Shown: in pieces, positions 1-10,227 of the stretch
Numbering within the stretch: the first letter of the stretch is position 1
Layout of the letters: each line of letters opens with the position of its first letter
Assembly (NCBI RefSeq): GCF_027942865.1
Contig: NC_134524.1
Span: 24,409,536-24,473,535 of the forward strand
Direction of reading: 5' to 3'
Origin: Odontesthes bonariensis
Lineage: Eukaryota > Chordata > Actinopteri > Atheriniformes > Atherinopsidae
Length of the DNA: 64,000 bases
Translations under genes and position numbers: made by a program
Notes under the pieces: generated by a model
Database searches by the model: none
Told to the model about the DNA's origin: nothing
The model's input: only the letters and a program-made list of their open reading frames with translations

Positions 1-692
1 CTTACAAAAATACCCGTGTGTGTGTGAGAGGATGAGGCCTGAGGATGGGGGCATGGTTGCATCATGCAAAGTCAGATCTGTGCAGACTGAAAGGAGTAAA
101 GGAGGAGGTCCAACTAAACTATTCTTAGGAATTAATCCGTTAATTCCGTGTAAAAATCGTATACATGTGTCATTTTAGTAAGTGCGTATGATGTCAAATC
201 AGGGGAATTGATCATTTTACTCCAAATCACATTTTACTCCACGTTTAACTCATGGAGACATTGAGTTACTTATCGACTATAGGCCATGCGTTTGTCTCCA
301 GCAGGTTAGACTACTGTAACGGCCTGCTCACTGGCCTCTCTAAACAGGCTGTAATGCTGCGTGTACACCAAGTCGCTTGAGAAGCTTCGCTTGAGAATTT
401 GCTTTGGTAGCTTTGGTAGCTCGTGACGTCACATTTAGAATGATCAATTCTTAAAGGCCCCGCAGCTGTGCAGCACCCCCGCGAAAAAAAACATGAGAAA
501 AGTGAGGGCAGGGACACGAATAAACGTGTTGTTATTTACAATTTGTTATACAAGATATACATCACGTTACAAATTATGTAAAACTACATTAGGTACACCT
601 GAGAAGAGCAGGAATAGAGGCAGCTGTGAAAATAAACTAAATTCGAAATAAAATCCAAAATAAATCCTATTATTTATTTTCTGGATAGGAAC

Positions 693-1353
693 TAGAGTAT
701 GGCAACCCGACCGAAGCCCGACGGGCCCGGTCGGAACCCGACGGGCCGGGCCGGACTCGGACAAAAAATTAGAATGTCTTGTCGGACTCGGGTCGGGCTC
801 GAAAGCAAGCAGACATCGTGAAAATTATAAACAGCCAGAGGACAGGTTTCAGTTCATTGCAAACATCAGTTTTTGTGATAAACATAAATAATTGAATATG
901 CATAAATGAAAATGTTGGTAGGCTATTCGTGCCTCATGCCGTGCAGCATGCATCTGTGTGCATCTGTGGTGTGTGCATGCTCGGTGCGCACGCACGCATA
1001 TCGAACATTCAAACAACTTTACATTAAACACGTGCGATCAGTGCAGCCGAGCTCAGTTGGCTGGAAGTGCTATGGAGGACATTAAAAGAAAAATAGCTTC
1101 TGGAGAACTGAAAGTCGTGGAAAATGAGAGGGGGAAATCCACTGTGTAGAAACGCTTTAAGCTATAATGGATTATGGAGGATAAGGGTGCGCTGTCACCA
1201 ATGTGATTAGGGTGCGCCGTTTTGCGTTGGTAACTGGTCTCGGGCTTCCGGCGGGCTCGGACACAAATATTTTAATTAATCTCGGGCTCGGGTCGGATTT
1301 GAGAACTTTTCTGTCGGGCTCGGAATGAAAAATCCGGCCCGAGCCAGGCTCTA
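693..1353. mobile_element. Non-autonomous hAT element with 8-bp duplication
   Basis: The ends read TAGAGTATGGC on the left and TAGAGCCTGGC on the right (reverse), and the 8-bp sequence ATAGGAAC flanks both sides (685-692 and 1354-1361), the signature of hAT transposition. Both ends are rich in CGGGCTCGG-like GC motifs. Inside, at 1072-1149, a short plus-strand reading MEDIKRKIASGELKVVENE resembles the start of a BED-finger hAT transposase and stops at TAG, so only a stub of the transposase remains. Confidence 0.82.
1072..1149 (+). pseudogene. hAT transposase N-terminal stub
   Basis: Twenty-five codons from an ATG encode an Arg/Lys-rich peptide similar to the N-terminus of BED-type hAT transposases (from family knowledge, not a search). 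A TAG stop falls where the family usually has Trp before Lys/Arg, consistent with a TGG to TAG change. It lies inside the hAT element at 693-1353 and is not expected to make a functional protein. Confidence 0.4.
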
Positions 1354-2045
1354 ATAGGAACTAAAGTTTAAACGTCTGTTTCCGCGAACCCCGCGGATTG
1401 TCGGACCCCTACAATCTGTGGATTGTCATTGGTTTTCGCCGAAACGCGTCATAGCTCATTACCATAAAGTTAGCTTGAGTTTAATCGCTGGAATCCGCTC
1501 TGGTAGCCCAGGTAGCTCACCCTCCATAGAGAAATAATGATTTCCGGCGCTCAGGTAGCGTAGGTCGCTCTTGGTGTCCACGCAGCATATGACAGCTGCA
1601 GTACATCCAGAACGCTGCTGCTCGAGTCCTGACTAGAACCAGGAAATACGACCATATTAGTCCAGTGCTCAGGTCTCTGCACTGGCTTCCTGTCGCTCAG
1701 AGAATAGACTTTAAAACAGCTCTGCTTGTGTACAAGTCTCTTCATGGTCAAGCGCCAAAGTACATCTCTGACATGTTAGAGCCATATGAACCAACTCGGG
1801 CTCTGAGAACCTCAGGGAGGGGTCTCCTGCTGGTGCCCAGAGTCAGGACTAAACAAGGTGAGGCTGCGTTTCAGTTTTATGCTCCTAAAATCTGGAACAG
1901 CCTTCCAGAAGATGTGAGACAGGCCTCAACTCTGACAATGTTTAAATCCAGGCTGAAAACAGTTCTATTTAGCTGTGCATATGACACCTGGAAGTATTTT
2001 ATCAGCACTCTTCACTTTTTAATTAATTAATGATTATTTTAATGG

Positions 2046-2078
<33 letters not shown>

Positions 2079-2215
2079 TTTATTTTGTATTTCTTTTTAA
2101 TGATTTTATTGCCTTCTTGTGATTTTATGTAGCTGTGAAGCACTTTGAATTGCCCTGTGTATGAATTGTGCTCTATAAATAAAATTGCCTTGCCTTGCCT
2201 TGCCTTGCCTTGCCT

Positions 2216-2335
2216 AGATATATGTTGCGTCAGGGAGGGCATCCGGCGTAAAACATGTGCCAAATTGATGATGTGAGATCGACTCGCTGTGGCGACCCCT
2301 GATAAAAGGGAGAGGCCAAAAGAAGAAAAAGATAG
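2216..2335 (+). repeat. RTE-type LINE/SINE 3' tail (copy 1)
   Basis: The stretch GCGTCAGGGAGGGCATCCGG followed by GGCGTAAAACATGTGCC and ending GTGGCGACCCCTGATAAAAG with an AAAAGAAGAAAAAG end is a familiar fish retroelement tail of RTE/Expander type. A second copy lies at 17749-17846. No coding capacity. Confidence 0.5.
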
Positions 2336-2340
2336 ACTAT

Positions 2341-3300
2341 AAATATATCCGATGTAATTATGTCTCAATATTGCAATAATCATGATATATTTAAAACGTA
2401 GTTTCTGATAGGTAATAGATAACAGAAAGGAATGAAAGTTGTTCAGTCACCTTCAGCACATCCACAGCAATGGAGCCTATTCAGCACTACAATGAAGAGG
2501 GATACTTCATCAGATATCATCAAACAGACACTAAAAATTCAATTTAAAAAAAGTTGCAAATATAGCCATAATTCCGCTCTGATCAAGCTTGAACATTTTG
2601 TTCTTCTCATTGTTCCATTTTCCTTCCCCTGAACAATTGAAACAGATAAGGTGATGTACTTACCGAATAACCACAGAGCCAAAGTGGGCCCCATCCCCCA
2701 CATCCAGTCCTGGTGATGTATCCCTCTGCTTTTGAGAAATATTTCAGTGAACCCTGAAACAGCAGCACCATGAAGAGAAACCCGACTGCGAGTGGAAAAG
2801 TTACATTTGACTTTGATATGAGATCAGGTGTCATTCAGGACCTCTTCACTTGAGTTTAGTCAAAGGCTGCTTCCTTCTCCTTCTAAAAACACCTCACAGC
2901 CCAGCAGGCTGTTGGTGACACAGACCACTTCCTGTCCAACTACTGCAGAAACAAATGAACTCATTTTTGCTTAAAGAAAACAAGATTGTTGTTGCAAACG
3001 TGGCCCTAAATATTCCTCCTTTAGGATCAAAATTTGCAGCAGAGTTCTAATTATTAATGCTTAATCTGTTGCATTCTTCTTGTTGAACTGGTATTTGGTT
3101 TGAACTGCACGGGCTGCATTTCCTCTTCTGTGCGTGGTATAAATAAGACTGTGGCACAAAAACCACAGAGCAATTTCTCTTCTCACCTGCATTAAAGATA
3201 TCACTTTGGGGTGACAGGAGTGCCAAAACAAATAAACAAACACTGTTTTTCAAGGTTTAAAGACTCCTACACACAAATTCTTCCTGCCTCTCGTATAAAG
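2341..3300. other. Non-coding stretch
   Basis: Apart from the minus-strand exon at 2664-2694, I see no coding exon or recognisable repeat. The sequence is AT-rich with ordinary unique-looking composition; 2695-2900 would be the 5' flank of the minus-strand exon. Confidence 0.4.
2664..2694 (-). CDS. Signal-peptide exon of an Fc-receptor-like gene
   Basis: Read on the minus strand from an ATG at 2694, 31 nt encode MGPTLALWLFG and end at a perfect donor (G|GTAAGT) in phase 1. The length, phase and character match exon 1 of the Fc-receptor-like gene at 25176-25206 ([11 protein letters not shown], also 31 nt, phase 1). The first exon of vertebrate Fc-receptor genes commonly carries half of a split signal peptide. 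No downstream exon is recognisable at lower coordinates, where the LINE and hAT remnants lie, so the rest is either left of the window or lost. Confidence 0.45.
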
Positions 3301-3307
3301 GCTTACT

Positions 3308-3400
3308 CATAGATAGATAGATAGATGTTTTATTGATCCCACGAAGGAAATTGCTTTGTCACAGCAGCAAGCAATAGTGCGGTCACAAAAGACAAATATA
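3308..3400 (-). repeat. LINE/SINE 3' tail with (GATA)n
   Basis: Reads (TAGA)n followed by TGTTTTATTGATCCCACGAA and GGAAATTGC. In reverse this is a GGGATCAATAAA 3' tail followed by a tetranucleotide repeat, a common end of fish non-LTR elements. The element at 43450-44720 carries the related tail CGGGGATTAATAAAG. Confidence 0.5.
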
Positions 3401-3589
3401 GTATTTACATGATAATATTATAATGAAATAATCAACAATAAGAATAAATGATAAGACTGCATCTACAGATGGTCTCAATTAGTAAGTTAGTTTAGTACTG
3501 GGGTAGGGTTAGTAAGCATCATACCGATTCACAACAAAAGTAACAACATATAAAAGATAAACAACAAATGATGGGTGTAACAGTAATTT

Positions 3590-4175
3590 TCATGGGTACT
3601 AATCCGACTCCGTGGTCACGCAGAGGCTATCAAAGACCTCAGTATGCTTCTGCGTCACTATCCGTCAATCCGTCTCCGTAGTCCGTCCTTTCTAAGTTCT
3701 CCGTCGGACTGTCGGATACGCAAGGCAATTCACCTCCCGATCACTAGGCGTCGCTACGCTAGACGACCAAATCTCACGACGTCTATCGTGAAAGTCGTTG
3801 ATTGATTGTTTACCTTCCGGCTCCGTTCCACTCCTCACAGTGAACGATGGCGACCGAGAGAGAAAGACTGTTGTTGGAGTTTGAGCTCATTGATATTGAA
3901 ATGCAAATAATTTTGACCAAATGTTGACCGGAACACAGTAAACTGTTTAAAAAATGGCTGTGTTGTTGTTGTGAGAGGAAGGAGCAAAACCGGAAAAGTG
4001 ATTCCGGAAATGATGTTGTTAGCCGACCAATCACAACCCTTGCGGTCTCCGCGAGCCTCCGTCTCCTCGACGGATAGATAGATAGGAATTTTGGCCGACG
4101 CACGCAAGCGACAGAGAGCGTCTCCGGGAGGGTCGACGGAAAGGGCTCTCCGTAGCCTATGGTGACGACCATAAA
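3590..4175 (+). mobile_element. Possible PIF/Harbinger-type transposon remnant
   Basis: A GC-richer block with an ATG at 3847 reads MATERERLLLEFELIDIE and stops at 3927. A run of Glu/Leu of this kind resembles the N-terminus of fish Harbinger transposases as I remember them. I could not define convincing inverted termini, so boundaries are approximate and the assignment is weak. Confidence 0.25.
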
Positions 4176-4187
4176 TTAAGCTTTAGT

Positions 4188-4281
4188 TTTCAAGTTCAAG
4201 TTCAAGTTTTCAAGTGCCTTGAGATGACATTTGTTGTATTTGGCGCAATATAAATAAAACTGAATTGAATTGAATTGAATA
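4188..4281 (+). repeat. Retroelement tail with (AATTG)n
   Basis: AAGTGCCTTGAGATGACATT then TTGGCGCAATATAAATAAAAC and a GAATT repeat. The same tail ends the element at 16166-16484 and the one at 32305-32495, so this is a 5'-truncated copy of that family, lying just upstream of the lectin gene. Confidence 0.65.
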
Positions 4282-4467
4282 GAAACCGTGTTTTCTTCAT
4301 GGAATTAGGTTTTTTTTTAAAAACAACTTCCCCTTTAATTTCCATAAGGAGCATGAAGTCATTCATCGCTTTTTACATAAAGGGAAAGAGGAGGAGGAGT
4401 TCCCATGTACTTAAGCATTTTTTTTCATAAGGAAAGTGTTCCTCAGCCTTCACAGAGCAGCATCCTG

Positions 4468-6251
4468 ATGGCGAGGATCTTACTGGGTGTCTTGTTTCTC
4501 TCGGGTAGAATCCTTTGTTAACCTTTGGCAGAGCATTCTCTTGTGTGATATTGTAATGTATGAGATGTTGACCTATTCTGAGATGTTGCTTTGTCATGTT
4601 TTTCCTCTCAGAATGGCTCGTCCTCTGCAGCTGCGTCCTCCGTCAGTACCACTTTGTCAATCAACCTTTGACTTGGACTGAAGCTCAGACCTACTGCAGA
4701 CAGACACACACAGACCTGGCCACCATTGAAAACTCTGAAGAACTGAAACAACTTATCAACACGGTTTCATCTGCTGGTCACAACTCTAACGTGTGGTTTG
4801 GTCTTTACAGTGAAATTGACTGGAGGTGGTCTGATGGGTTCACAGGGAGTGGGGCTCAGTACAGGAACTGGGACACTTATATGCCCAACTTTAGGTCAGC
4901 AAACCAGTTTTGTGTGGCAACGGACGATAATGGAAGGTGGTTTGATAATTACTGCATGACATCCTGCCCCTTCATTTGGTAGGTAAGGTAAGACTATCAA
5001 GCAATATTTATTTCATTATGTTTAGAAAAGCCTATTTTTTTAAACAGAAAAAGAATGTGATCTCAGCATATGTCCTATCACTTGCAGGAACACAGCTGGA
5101 TCCTGTATTTATTTTTGTAAATGAGAGAATGAACTGGACCAGTGCTCAGAGGTACTGCAGGGAGAACCACGTAGACCTGGCCACTGTGAGGAACTCCACA
5201 GAGAACCAGAGCGTCAGCAGCGTGTTACCAAGTGCAGAATGGTCATGGATTGGTCTATTTAGAGATCCAAATTTTTATTGGTCTGATAGGAGCAGGTTCC
5301 TATTCAACGAGTGGGACGATGCTCTAAACCTTATCCAGTCAATGACAGTCATATGTGGTGTTACATCAGTGGATAAATCAGGAAGATGGAGATTTTTATC
5401 CTGCGAATCACGATTACCATTTGTCTGTTACAGCCTCGCACCTGGTGAGTGTTTTATCAAATCAAATAAAATCAAATCAAATAAAACAAAATAAAATGTA
5501 TTTGTTTAGCACATTTCATGTACAAACAATTCAAAGTGCTTCACATAAAATAAAAGCATTGCAGCAGGGAGTGGAAGAAGCATTAAAATTACATAAAATA
5601 ATATAAAGAGAAACAAATAAAATCTTTTAAATGAATTTAAAAACAAGCAACAGTAAAGATAAGTTAAAAGATAGCGTGCAAATTTCATGCATAGACACAT
5701 GAGAAAAGAAATGTTTTTAACCTGGATTTAAAAATGTCTCCATTTGGTGAAAGTTTAATCTCCACTGGCAGTTTGTTCCACTTGTTTGCAGCATAACAGC
5801 TAAATGCTGCTTCTCCATGTTTTACTGTCCTTCAGTGGAAGATAGAATACTGCAGTCTATTAAAATAACTAATGTTAAACTTCCTCAAACATGTATAGAT
5901 TGTTCATGAATTTACATTTCTGAATGCAATGAAATGGAATGTCTGGTAATGTCTCTCCTTTATTCGGTACCAGTGACCAGGCAGGTAGTGAAGCTCAGAT
6001 TGGCGGTGGAGGACTCTGTGGATCTGGAAGACAGTGCTGTGAAAGCAGAGCTCCTGAAGAAGGTAAATTAGGATTTACGCACACACACCTTTGTTGAAAT
6101 GTTTCCAAATAACTGTCATTTGTGTCCCCCCCCCCCCCAGTTCCAGGAAAGACTGAAGGAGAGCGGAGTGAATGGAGTCACCCTGAAGTGGAGAGAGCAG
6201 TTTGATGGAAAAGTCTTCCGCAAGGAGAGAAAAAGACAGACCGAGCTCTGA
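4468..6251 (+). CDS. C-type lectin, two lectin domains (mannose-receptor-like)
   Basis: Five exons can be read: 4468-4504 (signal peptide MARILLGVLFLSG), 4612-about 4983 (lectin domain 1), 5088-5444 (lectin domain 2), 5974-6062 and 6141-6251 (charged C-terminal tail ending ERKRQTEL). Exons 1, 3 and 4 join in phase 1 and exons 4-5 in phase 0, all with GT-AG borders. Each domain shows the fold signature WTxAQxYCR, DLATxxN, WxGL and W-x-W. Domain 2 keeps FVCY at its end. Domain 1 ends PFIW followed by TAG where FICY is expected, so the last disulphide cysteine is missing and translation would stop before the donor (GTAAGG). The nearest donor upstream (TTG|GTAGGT) would leave phase 2 and break the frame into exon 3. 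The family is usually a secreted pattern-recognition lectin. Either the gene is a young pseudogene or only domain 1 is made. Confidence 0.75.
5450..5895 (-). repeat. L2-like LINE 3' fragment in lectin intron 3
   Basis: On the minus strand this is the 3' end of an L2-like LINE. It is nearly the same sequence as 18884-19500: shared AGCATTGCAGCAGGGAGTGG and the coding block that reads FHQMETF / CYAANKWNKLP-like on the reverse strand. It lies in the lectin intron between exons 3 and 4, opposite to the gene. Confidence 0.75.
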
Positions 6252-6603
6252 AATCTGAAGCCAACTTTACTTTGCTTTAGCAATGATTGCGGTGTTTAGT
6301 TAATACATTGCGGTTCAGTCTACATCAAAGCTTCTGTGATAATGTTATCTATGAGAGGACACTTTGCTCTACTGAGGCACATCTCTGATTTGTATAGCAG
6401 GAATATTCGTCCTGAATCTGTCGTTTCACAGCTCTTTCCTTTAGCATTTTGAACTAATTTAGTTATGGTGTAAAAGACACAACTCCTGGACTGTTGCACA
6501 CACACAAACACACACACACTTGTGTGTTGGTTGTTCTTTATATAGGATCATAGCAGTGTCAAATTTGCATGTAATTGATGGTATAAGTACTTTTTATTGG
6601 ATG

Positions 6604-6609
6604 AATAAA
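6604..6609 (+). terminator. Polyadenylation signal of the lectin gene
   Basis: AATAAA about 350 bp after the TGA at 6249-6251, followed by a GT-rich stretch (TTCTGTGTTTTGCTGTTTTTC). It is the first canonical signal after the last exon. Confidence 0.5.
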
Positions 6610-6639
6610 AGGGCCCTTCTGTGTTTTGCTGTTTTTCAT

Positions 6640-8323
6640 TTTCAACTCCTTTCCCTCTTAACTCTGGTGGTGGCCTGTGTGTGAAATGCCGGGGGGGAGG
6701 GGGGGGGGGGGGGGCAGATAAAGAAAGATGATTGACTGCTTGGCGTTTAGCTAGTCTCAAAAGTTACCAGCGTGAGAGGCAGACTTGTGCATGTGATCGG
6801 AACACCATTTCAGTGCTCTTGCCAAGGCCGCCATTTTCCTTCTCCCTTACCTCCTGGAGCGATGAAGACCTCGCTGAGACTTGTATAGAAGAGAAGAAAA
6901 GTTAATCAATCAATTATATTAAGAAAATATTTAATAAAAATGGATCAATAAAAGTATTTTGATTGATCAAGTCTGAGGGATTTGGAAATACTGCAATGCA
7001 AAAAATAAACACACTTGCTTTCGTGAGGTTGTGAACGCACATCAAACTTAGATAAAAATATGAGAGGCCACACTGGAAATCTGATTCCCAAAGAAAATGA
7101 CGTGGCTGATTTGAGAATTGTTTTTTGGGGGCTGGTGTTGGAGAGAGTGGGATTGTTGGAACGAGAAACACTGTGTCGACGGAGATGGCTAAAAATGAGT
7201 GCAGACGGAAAGAAAAGACTGTTCTGAGCCAAGACAATTGATGTAATTAACTCATCCATTCGCTTTATCTGCATCCGTTATAGACATGGAATTCAAACGA
7301 CAACAGTTTGGAAGTTGGAACTTGACAACAGTCAAGGAAGTTGAGGAAAACAATTATTAAATCTTAGAAATATGTTTGTTTTGTGTATGTATATGTATCG
7401 TGTACATCTCACAAAAGATCCTTCACCAATTGTTAATAAATCCACCTTAACTGATCTTTCATGTTGACCTCATTTCATCTGTTCGTGAAATATGTGTTTG
7501 GAAAAGCTCCATCCAATATAGTCTATATTTCAACTCCTAACAACCGTGTTATTTGTTTGGTAAATTAAAAAAAATAATTTGACATTTGAATTAGGCCATA
7601 CATATGGAACATGGTTTCATTGTGGGAGGAAGTGGTGGCACAGGTCACATTTGCTTGCCAGCAGCTTCATCCATTCATTTTCAATAACTTCAACTGGTCT
7701 CTGTGCAGTCTGTTTGCTCCTGCCAGCACCAGATAAAGCATCTTGTTCTGTTGGCTCAAGGGGACACTCGACACTGCATTGGCTAATGACCCTATTTAGT
7801 GGTTCAAAGTTGCATGGCGTTAAAATGCAACCTGTTCCCTGTGGATCCGAGTCGTATATCTCAGCTGCAGAGTACATGGGCACTCTTTATATAGCACCAT
7901 AGGCATTGTTTTTTTTTTTTTCTCGATTCTGTTGATATCTGTAGTTATATTTCTGGTGCTTTAATCATTTCTTCTACAAAGAGCACCCTTGTGAAAAACA
8001 TGAACTGCAACGCATAGGCCTTTGGTTTTGTTTTCATATCATCGTAATTAACTTTTGGATTAATTTTGAACGAGTATTAGGTATTCTTTACGTCTTAAAA
8101 ATTGTGCTTGATCTGGATGACCGTCCAGTACCAAGTGAAACTTTTCCTTCCAATATTTTCTACCGTGTGGACCTTTAAAGTTTAAATTAATAATAAAATT
8201 GTATTTTTCTTCTCTAATACACGTCACAATATTTAAAAAAAGTATGTCTGATCTTACGAAAGGCCATCAGACAAACTCCATGTTGTTTACTGAGAGGGTT
8301 CATCTGTGTTGCCTGCCTATGCT
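6640..8323. other. Intergenic, no gene seen
   Basis: Contains a poly-G run (about 6690-6714) and otherwise unique-looking AT-rich sequence. The open frames at 7579-7902 (both strands) have no splice context or family motif that I recognise. Confidence 0.4.
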
Positions 8324-8332
8324 GAGTGAGAC

Positions 8333-9476
8333 TAGCCTGATAAACCAGCCTAAATGGATTGGATGTCTAATTTAGTCTGGCACCGATCAATGGATACAAC
8401 GGAACATTGTTGATGAGCACAACCCGTTGTCTTTCAAACCGCGTCTGTGCCTATAGGCCAACGCTCTGACCAATCAGCGCAACTGACTGTGACGTAGTAA
8501 GCGCGACAGAAAGCTTTGGTGGGAGGGGACTCTTCCAAAACTGATGCCAAGCACAGATTCTATAGGACAGATACGCCACTCACGGTGCATTTCCGGTTTC
8601 CAACGAGGCGATTTTGGTTGCAGTTCCACCCTCTTTCCACGTGGGGCGCCCAATTTTGGAGACCAGAATGAATGGAGTCCTATGGAGCTATACGCCCTTT
8701 CGTGCCCTTATCTCAAGATATAATTTTTTCTCTAGTAATTCGAATGTTGTTTTCGAAAGAGGGTGTTTAGAAAATACCCATGGCTGAGTTTTAGATTTTT
8801 AGAGCCACTCATTTGCTTAAAAAAAGGATTTGAAGTGTATATGACGTCATACATAGCTGGTCGACCAGCTGTCATTAGCACAATGCTAGCGCGTTGTGGA
8901 CAACAAGAAGCCAACCAGTAAGAAATCAAAGGGATATATGTACTCGTTCAGTTGATTTTTTACTTGAAACCCATGTTGAGCTCTCAGAAACTACATTCAA
9001 ATCTGAGCGCTCTTGAGGAGACTTAGGTGAAACTGACCATTTGTAGCATCTAGCTCCATTGGGCCCCATTCATTCTGGTCTCCACCGACGCTCCCAGTGG
9101 AATTCTGGTGGAACTGCAGCCAAAAAGCCGGTACAATGGGGCTTAATAGAGAGTGGCAAGGCTGTTCGTTATAATGGCTGTGTGCCAAGGCTGAATCAAA
9201 CGAGCACTGTTCCATTGCCGCCGCCATCTTTCTTATTGTGCTTTCGCTTGTCTATGTTGCTTCCACTGCCCAACGTCGCACTGCTCTGTCGTCACTCCCT
9301 CAGAACCCTCTGGCCCGCCCGCGTTGATTCAAAACACATCTCTGCGTTGTGATTGGTTTAGTTGCCATCTGCCAGATTCAGGGCAGTATTTTCAAAATGA
9401 CAAGTGGATCGAGGCCAGACCCAACCGCAGGCAAAACATTTTGCCGTCCAGCAGTTGGCGCTGGTTTTCCAGGCTA
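8333..9476. mobile_element. Non-autonomous DNA transposon, TAGCCTGG termini, 9-bp duplication
   Basis: Left end TAGCCTGATAAACCAGCC; right end in reverse TAGCCTGGAAAACCAGCGCC. The 9-bp sequence GAGTGAGAC stands immediately outside both ends (8324-8332 and 9477-9485). Internal sequence contains a second inverted-repeat element (8575-9157). No transposase is visible. A 9-bp duplication is typical of Mutator-like elements, but the superfamily is not proven. The element at 16727-17214 has similar termini and also a 9-bp duplication. Confidence 0.8.
8575..9157. mobile_element. MITE with long inverted repeats, nested
   Basis: The left arm reads GCCACTC... then GCAGTTCCACC and GGAGACCAGAATGAATGG; the right arm carries the same blocks in reverse (GAGTGGC, GGTGGAACTGC, CCATTCATTCTGGTCTCC). 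The inverted repeats extend over roughly 120 bp with many mismatches. It lies wholly inside the 8333-9476 element and has no coding capacity. Confidence 0.65.
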
Positions 9477-9487
9477 GAGTGAGACCT

Positions 9488-9493
9488 CATCAA

Positions 9494-9525
<32 letters not shown>

Positions 9526-9560
9526 TAGCACATTTCATACCACAGGCAACTCAATGTTGC
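9488..9560 (-). repeat. L2-like LINE tail with (ATCA)n
   Basis: (ATCA)n then TTTATTTATATAGCACATTT; read in reverse this is the usual ATGTGCTATATAAATAAA 3' end of an L2-like element with a tetranucleotide tail. Only the last part of the element is present. Confidence 0.6.
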
Positions 9561-9659
9561 CTGACAGCTGAGTTGCTGTCAAGCTACATAAAAAAAACAC
9601 CCCTGTCTATTCATGGTGATCTCTGAAGATTTCAATCTAACTACAACACATCTCATCTA

Positions 9660-10225
9660 CACTATATTGCCAAAAGTATTCGCTCATCTGCTTTTACACG
9701 TATATGAACTTAAGTGACATCCCGTTCTTAATCCATAGGGTTTAATATGATGAATGTCAACTTTTCTGGGCAAGCTTTCCACAAGGTTCAGGAGTGTGTT
9801 TATGGGAATTTTTGACCATTCTTCCAGAAGCGCATTTGTGAGGTCAGACACTGATGTTGGACAAGAAAACCCCCCAAACTGTTTCCACAAAGTTGGGAGC
9901 ATGAAATTGTCCAAAATCTCTTGGTACACTGGAGCATTCAGGGTTCCTTTCACTGGAACTAAGGGGCCAAGCCCAGCTCCTGAAAAACAGCCCCCCCCTC
10001 GAGCGAGGAAATTTCACAGCTGGACTTGTTGCACAGGTGGCGTCCTATCATCGTACCAAGCTGGAATTCCACTGAGCTCCTGAGAGCAAACCCATTCTTC
10101 TTTGTTTGTAGAAGCAGTCTGCATGTCCAGGTGCTTGAATTGATACACCTGTGGCCATGGAAGTGATCGGAACACCTGAATTTAATAATTTACATGGTTG
10201 AGTGAATACTCTTGGCGATAAAGTG
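9660..10225. mobile_element. Tc1/mariner-type non-autonomous element
   Basis: Starts CACTATATTGCCAAAAGTATTC and ends, in reverse, CACTTTATCGCCAAGAGTATTC, with TA on both sides (9658-9659 and 10226-10227). Internal sequence matches a family of fish elements I recognise, with a central part deleted. No transposase frame survives. The end motif GGCGATAAAG is repeated just outside the right border (10231-10240). Confidence 0.75.
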
Positions 10226-10227
10226 TA

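Larger units (their letters stand above)
355..1587. mobile_element. DNA transposon with TGCTGCGTG termini inserted in the LINE
   Basis: The left end TGCTGCGTGTACACCAAG and the right end, read in reverse as TGCTGCGTGGACACCAAG, differ by one base and form an inverted repeat. The element interrupts an L2-like coding frame exactly here. Flanks are TAA (352-354) and TAT (1588-1590), which fits a 2-3 bp target duplication (TA or TWA) of Tc1/mariner or PIF/Harbinger type. No transposase is visible. A second transposon sits inside it (693-1353). Confidence 0.6.
265..2215 (+). mobile_element. L2-like LINE, 3' end, split by a DNA transposon
   Basis: This is the C-terminal end of a non-LTR reverse transcriptase. 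At 285-350 the plus strand reads SSRLDYCNGLLTGLSKQA, and the reading resumes near 1591 with LQYIQNAAARVLTRTRK, HWLPVAQRIDF and the conserved WNSLPEDVR block, ending at 2030. The HWLP...FK and WNSLP blocks are typical of L2/CR1-type LINEs of fish. The 3' end has the usual AAGCACTTTGAATTGCC block, a TATAAATAAA-like signal and a (TTGCC)n tail at about 2187-2215. The two coding parts would join if the DNA between about 355 and 1587 were absent. The copy is 5'-truncated and dead. Confidence 0.8.

Noticed and set aside
6855-6890. 29-nt minus-strand microexon between a pyrimidine tract and GTAAGG
   Set aside because: No neighbouring exons; too short to judge.
7617-7883. 88-codon minus-strand open frame
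   Set aside because: No domain, no splice sites with coding continuity and no conserved pattern that I recognise.
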